Shown here in pieces: positions 46,348-56,607 of a DNA stretch of 64,000 bases. The notes below the pieces were generated by a model. The model was not told the DNA's origin, searched no databases, and saw nothing but the letters and a program-made list of their open reading frames with translations. This DNA is from Bacillus sp. N13C7. Its GTDB lineage: Bacteria; Bacillota; Bacilli; Bacillales; Bacillaceae. Location of the stretch: NCBI RefSeq assembly GCF_026790065.1, contig NZ_JALAMO010000005.1, positions 124,001 through 188,000 on the forward strand, in the 5' to 3' direction. A program made the translations under genes and the position numbers. The stretch's first letter is position 1; each line of letters opens with the position of its first letter.

Positions 46348-46775
46348 TCATATTGGTAAGGCCGGTTCTTGAGTCATTTTCATAGTAACAACCTGAACCT
46401 CTACAATGTGGTTCTGTAAAGCATTGAAGTAAATCCTTTCAATGACATTTTCGTCTTTGCAGTATATCGAAACATAGCTGCTGTCTGCCAGCAATAGGAC
46501 AAGTTCGCAATCACTGTCAACAATCTCTGCATATGTCTTGATTTGATTAACCGTTTTACCAAACGGAAATGCTTGCAGTTCAACGAAAATAGTATAGTAC
46601 TGATTTGTTTTTAATTAATTTGCAAAGTCAGTCCCTTCAACAATTGCGCAGTCATTAAAGAACGCTTCAGCATCTAGCTCTCTATCTACAACATAATCAG
46701 ATTCTCCACTCGTTTGCCGCTATTTTAAACGGCTGCAGTATTCCCGGAATTTGAAAACGAACGCCCCTTTTCATG
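46348..46775 (-). pseudogene. broken phage-like gene upstream of dUTPase
   Basis: ATG at 46775 after AGAGGGGTGAC begins MKRGVRFQIPGILQPFKIA, then the frame is lost; another frame continues with GESDYVVDRELDAEAFFNDC to DFAN and a TAA at 46615-46617, after which the same frame reads on through QYYTIFVELQAFPFGKTVNQ to a stop at 46348. One frameshift and one in-frame stop interrupt what would be a protein of about 140 residues. It may correspond to yncE of prophage-like region 5; that name is from position only. An alternative is that the part after the stop is a short gene on its own. Confidence 0.55.
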
Positions 46776-47176
46776 TCACCCCTCTCTAACATTATACTCA
46801 ATTGTTATTTCAGTGTAACATGCAATCAATTATCGTTTGATACACTCTTCGTTCTTATGCCTCACTTATTTTTATTTTTGTTATTCTTTTAATTTAAAAT
46901 GATTCACATATTAACTGTCCTGCTTGTTTTTCCGGTTGATACGCTGATACGTACTATCTCTATATTCTAGGTCGTCGTTCAATTTATCCTCTCTTTTGCG
47001 CCTCATATATCACATATTTTCTTGACGTAAAGATAACCTTCAAACCTCGATGATTAACCCCTTCTCGTATATCATGGCTTTGCCGTTGAATGATTTCAGT
47101 TAAAGTTGAATAAAAATAAGATTGAACGCATCCAGCAATTAACATTTACATTTAGATTGATTGAGGCTACATACAT
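46776..47176. other. intergenic region before alrB
   Basis: AT-rich, no gene or clear structure seen apart from the region that must hold the alrB promoter. Confidence 0.45.
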
Positions 47177-47209
47177 TTGTACTACACCATAAGAAAGAAG
47201 GAATCGTTG

Positions 47210-48394
47210 ATGACAAAACTTTGCCGAGAAGTTTGGATCGAAGTCAACCTTGATGCCATTAAAAAAAATTTGCGGTCAATACGCCGGCATATTCCAAAAA
47301 AGAGCAAAATTATGGCTGTCGTAAAAGCCAACGGTTATGGTCATGGATCTGTAGAAGTGGCACGACATGCACTGGAACATGGGGCGAGTGAGCTCGCTGT
47401 TGCGAGCGTGGAGGAGGGAATCGTTTTACGAAAAGCGGGGATTACAGCACCTATTCTTGTGCTTGGTTTTACATCCCTAAGCTGTGTGAAAAAGTCAGCA
47501 GCTTGGAATATAGAGTTATCAGCATTTCAGGTTGATTGGATTAAAGAAGCTAACGAAATATTGGAAAATGAAGCAAGTACTAACCGACTGGGTATACATA
47601 TTAATGTAGATACAGGTATGGGCCGATTAGGTGTGCGTACAAAAGAAGAACTTTTAGCAGTAGTGAAAGCATTAACAGCAAGTCAATTCCTAAGATGGTC
47701 AGGTATTTTTACACATTTCTCAACAGCTGATGAACCAGACACCGCACTAACCGAGCTGCAGCACGAGCAATTTGTCAGTTTTCTCAGCTTTTTAAAGAAT
47801 CAAGGCATTGAGCTGCCCACTGTGCATATGAGCAACACAGCTGCCGCTATCGCTTTCCCTGAATTTAGTGCTGATATGATTCGTTTAGGTATAGGCTTAT
47901 ATGGTTTATATCCTTCAGCATATATAAAAGAACTTAACCTCGTTAGGCTAAAACCTGCATTAAGTTTAAAGGCGCGTATCGCTTATGTAAAAACCATGAA
48001 GACAGAACCCCGAACCATTAGCTATGGTGCTACATATATCGCCGAACCCGATGAAGTAATCGCTACGATCCCGATCGGATATGCTGACGGTTATTCTCGC
48101 GCACTTTCCAATCGCGGATTCGTTCTTCATCGCGGAAGACGAGTGCCGGTGGCAGGAAGAGTGACCATGGATATGATAATGGTTAGTTTAGGAGAGAACG
48201 GTAAAGGTAAGCAAGGAGAAGAAGTCGTGATTTACGGTCAGCAAAAGGGAGCTGAGATTTCCGTTGATGAAGTTGCTGAAATGCTTAATACGATTAACTA
48301 TGAAGTGGTGTCTACATTAAGCCGCCGCATCCCTCGTTTTTATATAAGAGATGGCGAAATTTTTAAGGTATCAACTCCTGTATTATACGTGTAG
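47210..48394 (+). CDS. alrB: alanine racemase (YncD/AlrB)
   Basis: A 394-residue PLP enzyme making D-alanine. The PLP lysine is in MAVVKANGYGHGSVEVA and the second catalytic residue Tyr in RTISYGATYIAEPDEV. It is the second alanine racemase of B. subtilis, linked to sporulation rather than vegetative wall synthesis. The ATG at 47210 follows GAAGGAATC; an upstream frame from 47177 is not supported by a site. A hairpin follows the stop. Confidence 0.93.
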   Translation: MTKLCREVWIEVNLDAIKKNLRSIRRHIPKKSKIMAVVKANGYGHGSVEVARHALEHGASELAVASVEEGIVLRKAGITAPILVLGFTSLSCVKKSAAWNIELSAFQVDWIKEANEILENEASTNRLGIHINVDTGMGRLGVRTKEELLAVVKALTASQFLRWSGIFTHFSTADEPDTALTELQHEQFVSFLSFLKNQGIELPTVHMSNTAAAIAFPEFSADMIRLGIGLYGLYPSAYIKELNLVRLKPALSLKARIAYVKTMKTEPRTISYGATYIAEPDEVIATIPIGYADGYSRALSNRGFVLHRGRRVPVAGRVTMDMIMVSLGENGKGKQGEEVVIYGQQKGAEISVDEVAEMLNTINYEVVSTLSRRIPRFYIRDGEIFKVSTPVLYV

Positions 48395-48427
48395 ATTTGA
48401 ACTGGATTTCCTTTTCAGCATCCTAAC

Positions 48428-48466
48428 ATCCCTCTTTTATGCAGAGGGATGTTATCTTTGTTTAAA
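48428..48466 (+). terminator. alrB terminator
   Basis: AACATCCCTCT and AGAGGGATGTT arms followed by a short T-rich tail. Confidence 0.75.
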
Positions 48467-48506
48467 ACAGAGAGGCTTAATAATGAACTGATTCTATGAT
48501 CAATCA

Positions 48507-49922
48507 TTATACCTCAGCAACCGATTTTTCAGGGGTATTTTGATGATGGCGAGATCGGAAATGCTCTTCCAGTTCTTCAAGTGTCCGTCCTTTTGTTTCC
48601 GGCATGAATTTATACACAAATCCGATTGCCAATATACCTAAAGCCACGAATATAAAGAATGTAAAAGATAAACCTACAGAGCTAAGCAATATCGGAAATG
48701 CAAAGCCGATCATAAAGTTTAATATCCAAAGGAAAAAAACACTTATCCCAGAACCAAGCCCTCTTAATCTTTGAGGGAATATTTCCGCTATGACCAGCCA
48801 AGTCACAGGCCCTACACATCCCTGCATAAAGGCAAGAAATAAAACGGTCAAAGAAAGTACAGTATAAGGGAGTGCTGCGGATCCATCAAGCACTATTGAG
48901 AATATTGCAATGAATAAAAGTGCTGTCGTTGTTCCCGCCAAACCAATCAATAATATTGGGCGCCTTCTTACTTTTCCGACCAGCCAAATCCCAAATATAA
49001 CGGCAATGACTGATATCAATCCATTCCCAATATTAGCGATTAAAGCTGCTTTTGTGCCAAAACCGGATTCTTTAAGGATTTGAGTGCCATAATACATAAT
49101 TGAGTTAACACCTGTAATTTGATTCACTATGGCAACACCAATTCCAATCAGTAACAGACGGCGCAGCCATGGTGTCGAAAAATCCTTAAGTGATGCTTTT
49201 TCCAATTCCGTATCTTTTTCTACCGCAGCTTGAATGTCTCTACATTCAGTTTCTGCACGTTTCTCTTCTCTAATTTGTTTAAGAACACGCAGCGCCTCAC
49301 TTTTTTTGCCTTTGGAGATTAGCCATCTCGGGCTTTCCGGAACCTTGAGCATACTGGCAAATAACAGTATAGCCGGTACGGCACAAATGACAAGCATGTA
49401 TCTCCATACATGTCCGGTATTTGCCATTGTAACACCAAGTATCGCATTAAAGACATATGCTAAAAATTGCCCGCCGACAATCATTAGCTCATTTTGAGTT
49501 ACCATTCGGCCTCTCTTCTCATGCGGTGCCATTTCTGCCAAAAAGGCCGGTACCATAGCTGAAGCTCCCCCAACAGCCAGCCCGAGCAAAAAACGAAAGA
49601 GTGCCATTATTGAAACATTTGGTGCTAATGCTGTTCCAAGAGATGCCAGGAAGAATAAAAAAGAAAGGTTAAGGATCATTTTACGGCGGCCATAGCGGTC
49701 AGCTAATCTGCCGCATAACAATGCTCCAAACGCAGCACCTAATAAAAGAATACTTGTTACAAGCCCTTCTGTAACCGGTGTTAAATGAAGCTGATCTGGT
49801 CTTGCCATAAAAGGTAAAGCACCATTTATAACTCCAGTATCATATCCAAAGAGAAGTCCACCAAATGTTGCTGAAATCATTATTAATTTCAATCTACGAT
49901 TTCGATGTTCATTCATATCCAT
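48507..49922 (-). CDS. yncC: MFS sugar transporter (YncC)
   Basis: A 471-residue permease of the sugar porter family with 12 helices. Motifs: GYDTGVINGALPFM in helix 1, GRLADRYGRRKMIL in the loop 2-3, PESPRWLISKGKKSEAL after helix 6, QQITGVNS-like VNQITGVNSIMYYGTQIL in helix 7 and KFMPETKGRTLEELEEHF at the end. Likely imports a pentose or related sugar with protons. A perfect cre site lies upstream, so glucose should repress it. Confidence 0.92.
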   Translation of the reverse strand: MDMNEHRNRRLKLIMISATFGGLLFGYDTGVINGALPFMARPDQLHLTPVTEGLVTSILLLGAAFGALLCGRLADRYGRRKMILNLSFLFFLASLGTALAPNVSIMALFRFLLGLAVGGASAMVPAFLAEMAPHEKRGRMVTQNELMIVGGQFLAYVFNAILGVTMANTGHVWRYMLVICAVPAILLFASMLKVPESPRWLISKGKKSEALRVLKQIREEKRAETECRDIQAAVEKDTELEKASLKDFSTPWLRRLLLIGIGVAIVNQITGVNSIMYYGTQILKESGFGTKAALIANIGNGLISVIAVIFGIWLVGKVRRRPILLIGLAGTTTALLFIAIFSIVLDGSAALPYTVLSLTVLFLAFMQGCVGPVTWLVIAEIFPQRLRGLGSGISVFFLWILNFMIGFAFPILLSSVGLSFTFFIFVALGILAIGFVYKFMPETKGRTLEELEEHFRSRHHQNTPEKSVAEV

Positions 49923-50336
49923 TTCCCCTGCCTTTATTAAGAATACTTAATAAGTTGTTTCAGTGTGGATATTGGCAAAAAAACTAAAGTCATCTCTATC
50001 TTAGATTTACACCCTGAAAATTGTAATCGTTTACATTTCTAACCAAAAAGATAAACATAAGCTATCCATTGTTATGTTGTAGTAATATTTTTGTCACATT
50101 ATTGTCATTTCTGATATTATCATAATTCTAAAAGCATTTTCAGTCAATATTATTTTCGGAATTCTTTGTTTTTGTAATATCATAGGTATGTTTTAGTCAT
50201 TTTATTGTAAGGTTTACATTTCGGCTGTAAGCAATTTCAGTGTATTCATCTCCCTTCGCGATATGGACATTTTTCATTCACAAAAAATGTCCATATCGTA
50301 TAATGATGATGTTCAATGAATCAAAAGGAGAGCATC
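49923..50336. other. intergenic region between yncC and yncB
   Basis: Promoter region for both divergent genes, with the cre site at 50022-50035 and an inverted ATGGACATTTTT/AAAAATGTCCAT repeat at about 50262-50297 upstream of yncB. Confidence 0.5.
50022..50035. promoter_or_regulatory. cre (CcpA) site upstream of yncC
   Basis: TGTAATCGTTTACA matches the catabolite response element consensus TGWAANCGNTNWCA at every position, about 100 bases before the yncC start. Confidence 0.85.
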
Positions 50337-51053
50337 ATGAACTTACATTTTAAAAAGGGGTTCAATATGAAGAAAGTTTTAGCCAGTATGATCGCAGTTT
50401 AAGTATGACTATGGCAGCTTGCGGATCAAATCACGCAGAAAAAAGCCATTCAGATTCAAATGAGACAGCAAGCCGCTCAAGATACTCCATCTAATGAAAA
50501 GAAACAGCCAGAACAAAATTCTGGCACAATTCACTCAAAAGATCATAAGAAATTGGTCGATGTGACATTAGATAGAGCAGTTGATGGAGATACAATTAAG
50601 GTTAGTTACAACGGAAATGTAGACACAGTGCGCTACTTGCTCATAGACACACCTGAGACGAAGAAACCAAATTCATGTGTTCTACCGTATGGCGAAGATG
50701 CATCTAAGCGTAACAAGGAGTTGGTTAGCAGCGGTAAGCTGCAGCTGGAGTTTGATAAAGGTGACCGCAGAGATAAGTATGGAAGACTGTTAGCTTACGT
50801 TTATGTCGATGGCACGTCTGTTCAAGAGACATTATTGAAAGAAGGATTGGCCAGAGTAGCGTATGTATATGAGCTTAACACCAAATACATAGACCTATTT
50901 ACGAAAGATGAACAAGAAGCAAAATCAGAAAAACTTTCAATTTGGAGTAGAAATGGTTATGTGACTGACAGAGGATTTAACGGCTGTGTGAAACCGGCAA
51001 ACACTAAGGGTAAAAAATCATCAACGTATCAGAATACATCCCCAAAGAATTGA
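50337..51053 (+). pseudogene. yncB: thermonuclease-family secreted nuclease YncB, signal peptide frameshifted
   Basis: Most of a 229-codon nuclease gene with two compensating frameshifts in the N-terminal part. ATG at 50337 (AAAGGAG) and 50367 (AAAGGGG) are in frame and give MKKVLASMIAV then a stop at 50400. In the next frame the rest of a lipoprotein signal peptide follows (MTMAACGSNHAEKSHSDSNE, lipobox AAC), and from about 50460 the first frame returns. The SNase domain (about 50560-50960) is intact: DGDTIKV, RYLLIDTPETKKPN, GDRRDKYGRLLAYVYVDG and EGLARVAYVYE. Without export the enzyme cannot act outside; an internal ATG at 50460 could give a cytoplasmic form. Confidence 0.8.
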
Positions 51054-51217
51054 GGGAAACTTCCAATACAAATGAAATCTCTTCTGCCAGCGTCAACTCG
51101 ATGTATCCTATATTTTTTCGGTTTTAGTAACTCCTAATAGATAGCGTTGATCGTACTTTTTTACATACGAATCTTGTAGAATGATATAAAACAGCTATTA
51201 GATCGTGTAGATAATCA

Positions 51218-51258
51218 AAAACACCCCGCCACGTTAATGTGAGGGGGGATTTTTTGTG
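51218..51258 (+). terminator. hairpin after yncB
   Basis: CCCCGCCAC and GTGAGGGGGG arms followed by six T, about 170 bases after yncB; arms imperfect. Confidence 0.55.
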
Positions 51259-51339
51259 TAAACATACTCCCAATTTCATATTAAATCAAGAGTTTGGACG
51301 GATGCCCAATCAGGATTTGAATCAAAATTTAAAAAAGGA

Positions 51340-52038
51340 TTATTTACTTTCCCCTCCAATAGTCAGTACATTAGTCGTTACATTAGCACTGCCATTACTT
51401 TGATATCCCTCTACTGTAAGCGCGGTTTCATACATCTTACCCATTGGCATTCCTAAGCTTTCCCACTTCTTGAAGTGTTCGCTGACAGATACGGTTCCGC
51501 TCGTTCGTTTTGTCTGCCGGACACTCCAATACTGTTTAAAGGTTGCGTTACCTATAATGGAAGGTTGGTTGATTCGAGTGGTCTCGTAAATGTCGTATGT
51601 ACCTCCATCAACAGTAAAAGTACCCTTTGGCGTTCCGGTTGGTCTATAAGTGCCCCAATTATCAACGATGTAATATTCTACGAGCGGGTCCTTTGTCCAT
51701 CCATACACACACAGATAGGAATTTCCTCCCGGATTGAAGGTTGCGTTGTAATAAATTGATATGTTTCCAAGCTCTGAGTGAGTCTTGGTTGTATCGAATT
51801 TCTTGCCTTTTCGGAATAAAGCATTCCCAATGTTACTCCACTGAGCATTAAACGCGCCGCCGCTATTGATCGTCATACTGGCGGTTCCATAATCTTTCCA
51901 CAATTCATAGTCATAGCCATCCTGGGAGCCAATTTGATTTGAGGTAATTGTAGTTGCCGCCTGTGCGGACCATGCGGGCAATGTTAGCGCTAAACTAAAT
52001 AAAACGGCTAAGAAAAACTTCATTCTTTTTTGTTTCAA
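51340..52038 (-). CDS. secreted GH11 endo-1,4-beta-xylanase (B. pumilus XynA type)
   Basis: A 232-residue xylanase with a signal peptide of about 27 residues (ending AQA-A) and one GH11 jelly-roll domain. Nucleophile Glu121 is in [20 protein letters not shown] and acid/base Glu210 in [15 protein letters not shown]. Its pattern ([34 protein letters not shown]) is that of B. pumilus xylanase, quite unlike the 213-residue XynA at 60788. It sits between yncB and xylB, where strain 168 has no such gene as I recall; probably acquired by transfer. Confidence 0.9.
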   Translation of the reverse strand: MKQKRMKFFLAVLFSLALTLPAWSAQAATTITSNQIGSQDGYDYELWKDYGTASMTINSGGAFNAQWSNIGNALFRKGKKFDTTKTHSELGNISIYYNATFNPGGNSYLCVYGWTKDPLVEYYIVDNWGTYRPTGTPKGTFTVDGGTYDIYETTRINQPSIIGNATFKQYWSVRQTKRTSGTVSVSEHFKKWESLGMPMGKMYETALTVEGYQSNGSANVTTNVLTIGGESK

Positions 52039-52175
52039 CTGGCATTCCTCCTGTTTGTAGTTTGTAATTGGTCCTTACCGTACTGTCGTGATGTCATGAA
52101 AGGCCTTTGATGCCTCGTCGTTAATTGTTCTTTCGTTGATCTCCTGTCAAAAAAATAAATCCTAACAAGCACTTA

Positions 52176-53678
52176 TCAATAGTTTTTTCGAAAGCTCTTC
52201 AAAGCTGAATTTAAATCCTTTGTGTGCGTGTAAATTTTTTTGTACAAATCAAATAGCGTTTTATATTTTTGAACATTTTCTTCCTTTGGATAATATGCAG
52301 CAGTCTCACGAATGAACTGCTCTGCACATTCTTCAAGGGATTCAAACCACCTGCTTCCAAAAGCAGCTAGCATAGCAGCCCCCATGGCTGGACCTTGCTC
52401 ATTTTCTAACTTAATAACCCTTGCATTGAAAATATCAGCTTGCATTTGAAGCCACGTTTCATTTTTAGCTCCCCCACCAATAGAAACAACAGTATTGACT
52501 GATTTTCCCGCATCGCGGAATAGCTCAATTGATTCATGCAAAGAGAATGTGATGCCTTCCATTACTGCCCGCAAAAAATGCTCTCTTTTGTGGGCTCCAT
52601 CCATTCCGATCAAGCTTCCCCGAATAGAAGAATCAGCATGCGGCGTTCTTTCACCAACCAAATAAGGAGTGTATAGCAATCCATTTGCTCCTATCGGAAT
52701 AGATTCCACCCCATGCAATAATTGTTCAAACGATTCGTTTGGTGCAAACGTTCTCCTAAACCAGTCCAGGCTGTATCCTGCTGCCAGCGTGACTCCCATC
52801 GTATAAAAAGTGTCCTGTTTTCCATGATTGAAAAAGTGCACTTTCCCTTTAAAGTCTCTTTCTTTTTCTTCTTCGTGGGAAAGTATGACCCCTGACGTCC
52901 CAATACTGCATAGTGTTTTTCCGGAAGAAAGAATACCGGCTCCAATAGCACCGCAAGCATTATCTGCTCCCCCAGCGTACACTTTTGTTTTTTCCAATAG
53001 CCCTGTTTCGGCCGCAACGTTCGGTAGCAGCGATCCTACACAATCATGAGATTCAACAAGCGGAGGACAAATATCTGCAGGAATGCCAAATTGATCGCAA
53101 ATCTCCTCGCTCCACTCCTTGCGGGTAATATGTAAAAGTAAAGTTCCTGCTGCATCGGAGTATTCAGTGTGAATAGCACCAGTCATACGGAATCTCACAT
53201 AGTCTTTTGGGAGCAAAAAAACAGCCGTTTTTTTAAAAAGTTCAGGCTCATGTTCCTTCACCCATAACATTTTAGGTAATGTAAACCCTTCTAGAACACG
53301 GTTTTTTGTGATGTCAAGCAGATGGCCGCCAAATGTCTCGGTCATCCTGATACATTGAGGCGTCGTTCTGGTATCATTCCAAAGAATTGCATGGCGTAAC
53401 ACCTGCCGGTTTTGGTCAAGCAGCACTAACCCGTGCATTTGTCCTGAATAGCTTATCCCGTCAATATCCTTGGCTTGAACGTTGGATATAGAAACCAATT
53501 CAGCCAATGCATCAATTGTTTGCCGCACCCAGTCTTCAGGATTTTGCTCACTATATCCTGTCTTCTCTTGGATGAGCGGATAACTTTTGGATGTTTCTGC
53601 ACAAACCTTGCCGTTTTGGTTAACTAAAATGGTTTTAACAGCACTGGTTCCAAGATCTATTCCAATGACATACTTCAT
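52176..53678 (-). CDS. xylB: xylulokinase (XylB)
   Basis: A 500-residue FGGY-family kinase that phosphorylates D-xylulose to xylulose-5-phosphate. Landmarks: YVIGIDLGTSAVKTILVNQN at the start, YSGQMHGLVLLDQ, AYAGGADNACGAIGAGIL and SIGGGAKNETWLQMQADIFN. Second gene of the xylAB operon, 140 bases after xylA, with a large hairpin between. Its product enters the pentose phosphate pathway (tkt). Confidence 0.95.
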   Translation of the reverse strand: MKYVIGIDLGTSAVKTILVNQNGKVCAETSKSYPLIQEKTGYSEQNPEDWVRQTIDALAELVSISNVQAKDIDGISYSGQMHGLVLLDQNRQVLRHAILWNDTRTTPQCIRMTETFGGHLLDITKNRVLEGFTLPKMLWVKEHEPELFKKTAVFLLPKDYVRFRMTGAIHTEYSDAAGTLLLHITRKEWSEEICDQFGIPADICPPLVESHDCVGSLLPNVAAETGLLEKTKVYAGGADNACGAIGAGILSSGKTLCSIGTSGVILSHEEEKERDFKGKVHFFNHGKQDTFYTMGVTLAAGYSLDWFRRTFAPNESFEQLLHGVESIPIGANGLLYTPYLVGERTPHADSSIRGSLIGMDGAHKREHFLRAVMEGITFSLHESIELFRDAGKSVNTVVSIGGGAKNETWLQMQADIFNARVIKLENEQGPAMGAAMLAAFGSRWFESLEECAEQFIRETAAYYPKEENVQKYKTLFDLYKKIYTHTKDLNSALKSFRKNY

Positions 53679-53704
53679 TTTTTCACTCCTTACCCTCTAA
53701 ATAA

Positions 53705-53762
53705 ATCCCCAATTCCCGTCATAACAACAAAGGAAAGGAATCATGACGGGCAGTAGGGGAGA
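53705..53762 (-). promoter_or_regulatory. hairpin between xylA and xylB
   Basis: CCCCAATTCCCGTCAT and ATGACGGGCAGTAGGGG form an interrupted stem around a 20-base loop. No T run follows, so it is more likely an mRNA stabiliser or processing site than a terminator. Confidence 0.5.
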
Positions 53763-53818
53763 CCTGGCTATCCTGCTATATTTTTTTATATAAGGATCTG
53801 GAGCATCCATTTCATCTG

Positions 53819-55156
53819 TTATACTTCTAAAATGTATTGATTCAATATAGCTTTTAATCGTTCCTGTCTTCCAGATTCGTTTTTAATTGAATCATTATGA
53901 AGCGCATATTGCTCAAGTGTCTTGAAATTGGCTCTTCCTTCTGTTATCTCAAGACCAATCCCTTCAGTAAAGCTGCGATAACGATGTTGAATCACATCTT
54001 CAAACACACGGTCTTCGATTAATTTGTGGGCGACTCTCAATCCTCTTGCAAATGCATCCATCCCTGCAATATGGGCATATACTAAATCATCTGTTTCAAA
54101 AGAAGATCTTCTGACCTTCGCATCGAAGTTTAATCCGCCGGTTCCTAGACCGCCATTTTGCAGGATTTCGTACATTGCTAATGTCGTAGAATATAAATCC
54201 GTCGGAAATTCATCTGTGTCCCAGCCTAAAAGGGGATCACCCTGATTCGCGTCAACAGAGCCCAGAAGGCCATGTACTCTTGCCATGCGTAATTCATGTT
54301 CAAATGTATGCCCGGCTAATGTGGCATGATTGGCTTCGAGATTTAATTTAAAATGATTGTCTAAGCCATATTGCTTCAAAAAGGCAATGGTTGTTGCTGC
54401 ATCTGTATCATATTGATGAGTGGTCGGCTCTTTTGGTTTTGGTTCAATCAAAAACTGTCCTGTATAACCGATTTCCTTCGCATAATCTACTGCCATATGC
54501 AAAAACCTCGCCAAATTATCAAGCTCCAATTTCAAATCGGTATTTAACAATGTTTCGTATCCTTCACGGCCGCCCCAAAATACATAGTTCTCTGCGCCAA
54601 GCTCTTTTGCTGTTTCTAACCCTTTTTTTACTTGTGCTGCAGCATACGCAAACACATCTGCATTGCAAGAAGTCGCGGCACCATGGACGAAACGGGGATT
54701 CGTAAACATGTTTGCAGTATTCCATAATAGCTTAACGTTGCTCTTTCTCATGTATTCTTTAATCATGCCAACGATCATATCTAAATTCTGATTCGTCTCT
54801 TTTAACGTACTTCCTTCTGGTGCAATATCTCGGTCATGGAAAGCGAAAAATGGTACATCCAGTTTCTCAAACATCTCAAATGCTGCTTCTACTCTCACCC
54901 TCGCTAGATCCATGCCTTTATAATGATCCCATGGTCTTTGCATCGTAGCTGCTCCAAAAACGTCTGTGCCATCAGCGGTAAATGTATGCCAATAGGCAAT
55001 AGAAAATCGCAAATGCTCTTTCATCGTTTTTCCGCCGATTACTTCTTGAGAATTATAATATTTAAATGCTAAAGGATTAGTGGAATCTTTCCCTTCGTAA
55101 ACCACTTTGTTTGCGCTTCCAAAATAATTAACTGAACTAGAATGAGATTGAGCCAT
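53819..55156 (-). CDS. xylA: xylose isomerase (XylA)
   Basis: A 445-residue TIM-barrel enzyme converting D-xylose to D-xylulose with two divalent metal ions. Motifs: [20 protein letters not shown] (catalytic His), [39 protein letters not shown] and [29 protein letters not shown] precedes the ATG. An internal cre site lies near the 5' end of the coding region and xylO lies upstream. Divergent from xylR. Confidence 0.97.
   Translation of the reverse strand: MAQSHSSSVNYFGSANKVVYEGKDSTNPLAFKYYNSQEVIGGKTMKEHLRFSIAYWHTFTADGTDVFGAATMQRPWDHYKGMDLARVRVEAAFEMFEKLDVPFFAFHDRDIAPEGSTLKETNQNLDMIVGMIKEYMRKSNVKLLWNTANMFTNPRFVHGAATSCNADVFAYAAAQVKKGLETAKELGAENYVFWGGREGYETLLNTDLKLELDNLARFLHMAVDYAKEIGYTGQFLIEPKPKEPTTHQYDTDAATTIAFLKQYGLDNHFKLNLEANHATLAGHTFEHELRMARVHGLLGSVDANQGDPLLGWDTDEFPTDLYSTTLAMYEILQNGGLGTGGLNFDAKVRRSSFETDDLVYAHIAGMDAFARGLRVAHKLIEDRVFEDVIQHRYRSFTEGIGLEITEGRANFKTLEQYALHNDSIKNESGRQERLKAILNQYILEV
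55108..55121 (-). promoter_or_regulatory. cre (CcpA) site inside xylA
   Basis: TGGAAGCGCAAACA near codon 12 to 16 of xylA on the minus strand, close to the cre consensus. A cre within xylA is known to mediate glucose repression in B. subtilis. Confidence 0.8.
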
Positions 55157-55240
55157 GTGATTTCCCCCTTAAAAATAAATTCAAAACATGAGCATACAAA
55201 TACAGCAGCATTTCATTTCATATTGTAAGTAAGTTTTATA

Positions 55241-55265
55241 TTAGTTTGTCGCCTAAACAAACTAA
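55241..55265. promoter_or_regulatory. xylO operator of the xylAB operon
   Basis: A 25-base dyad beginning TTAGTTTGT and ending ACAAACTAA, the XylR operator, upstream of xylA. The same dyad occurs upstream of xynP. Confidence 0.92.
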
Positions 55266-55426
55266 CTTATTTTCATCTTATATAAACTCTTCAGTATTTT
55301 CAATATTTTTTTCGTTTTTTATGAGCACATTAGATATAATAAAGGTAAGATTAGCTATGTACAATGTTTGTAATAGAAAACAAAGATTTAACTTAATTTA
55401 AAGATCATACAAATGGAGTGGATTAA

Positions 55427-56581
55427 GTGGATAGCGCTGATCAAACCTTTGTCAAAAAAGTAAATCAAAAGTTATTATTAAAAGAAATACTTAAGAAGTC
55501 ACCTATTTCAAGAGCAAAATTATCTGAAATGACTGGATTAAATAAATCAACTGTTTCATCACAGGTAAACACGTTAATGAAAGAAAATCTTGTATTTGAA
55601 ATAGGTCAGGGACAATCAAGCGGCGGACGAAGACCTGTCATGCTTGTTTTTAATAAAAAAGCAGGATACTCCGTAGGAATAGATATTGGTGTGGACTATA
55701 TTAATGGCATTTTAACAGACCTTGAAGGCACGATCATTCTTGATCAGCACCACCATTTGGAATGCAATTCTCCCGATATAACTAAAGACATTTTAATTGA
55801 TATGATTCATCACTTTATTACGCATATGCCACAATCTCCGTACGGGCTTATAGGTATTGGCATATGCGTGCCTGGGCTTATTGATAAAAATCAAAAAATT
55901 GTTTTCACACCGAACTCCAACTGGAGAGATATTGACTTAAAATCATCCATTCAAGAGAAGTTCGATGTGCCTGTTTTTATTGAAAATGAGGCAAATGCTG
56001 GGGCATATGGAGAAAAAGTATTTGGTGCTGCAAAAAATTACGATAACATTATTTATGCAAGTGTCAGTACAGGGATAGGGATCGGTGTTATTATCAACAA
56101 TGATTTATATAGGGGAGTAAGCGGATTCTCTGGGGAAATGGGACATATGACAATAGACTTTAATGGTCCTAAATGCAGCTGTGGAAACCGAGGCTGCTGG
56201 GAATTGTACGCTTCAGAGAAAGCTTTATTAAAATCTCTTCAGACGAAAGAGAAAAAAGTGTCCTATCAAGATATCATAGACCTCGCCCATCTGAATGATA
56301 TTGAAACTTTAAATGCATTACAGAATTTTGGATTTTATTTAGGAATTGGCCTTACCAATATTCTAAATACTTTCAACCCTCAAGCCGTCATTTTAAGAAA
56401 CAGCATAATTGAATCACACCCTATGGTTTTAAATTCAATTAGAAGTGAAGTATCATCCAGGGTTTATCCTCAATTAGGCAATAGCTATGAATTATTGCCA
56501 TCTTCCTTAGGAAAGAATGCACCGGCATTAGGAATGTCCTCCATTGTGATTGAACATTTTCTAGATATGGTCACAATGTAA
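55427..56581 (+). CDS. xylR: xylose repressor (XylR)
   Basis: A 384-residue ROK-family repressor. The N-terminal winged helix (1-80) includes SPISRAKLSEMTGLNKSTVS; the ROK sugar-binding domain follows, with GIDIGVDYINGILTDLEGT and the zinc motif CSCGNRGCWELYASEKAL. It binds xylO without xylose and also responds to glucose-6-phosphate. Start is GTG at 55427 after GGAGTGG. Divergent from xylAB and convergent with xynPB, both of which it controls. Confidence 0.96.
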   Translation: MDSADQTFVKKVNQKLLLKEILKKSPISRAKLSEMTGLNKSTVSSQVNTLMKENLVFEIGQGQSSGGRRPVMLVFNKKAGYSVGIDIGVDYINGILTDLEGTIILDQHHHLECNSPDITKDILIDMIHHFITHMPQSPYGLIGIGICVPGLIDKNQKIVFTPNSNWRDIDLKSSIQEKFDVPVFIENEANAGAYGEKVFGAAKNYDNIIYASVSTGIGIGVIINNDLYRGVSGFSGEMGHMTIDFNGPKCSCGNRGCWELYASEKALLKSLQTKEKKVSYQDIIDLAHLNDIETLNALQNFGFYLGIGLTNILNTFNPQAVILRNSIIESHPMVLNSIRSEVSSRVYPQLGNSYELLPSSLGKNAPALGMSSIVIEHFLDMVTM

Positions 56582-56607
56582 TCAATTTAAAATGTAAACA
56601 CCCCCTG

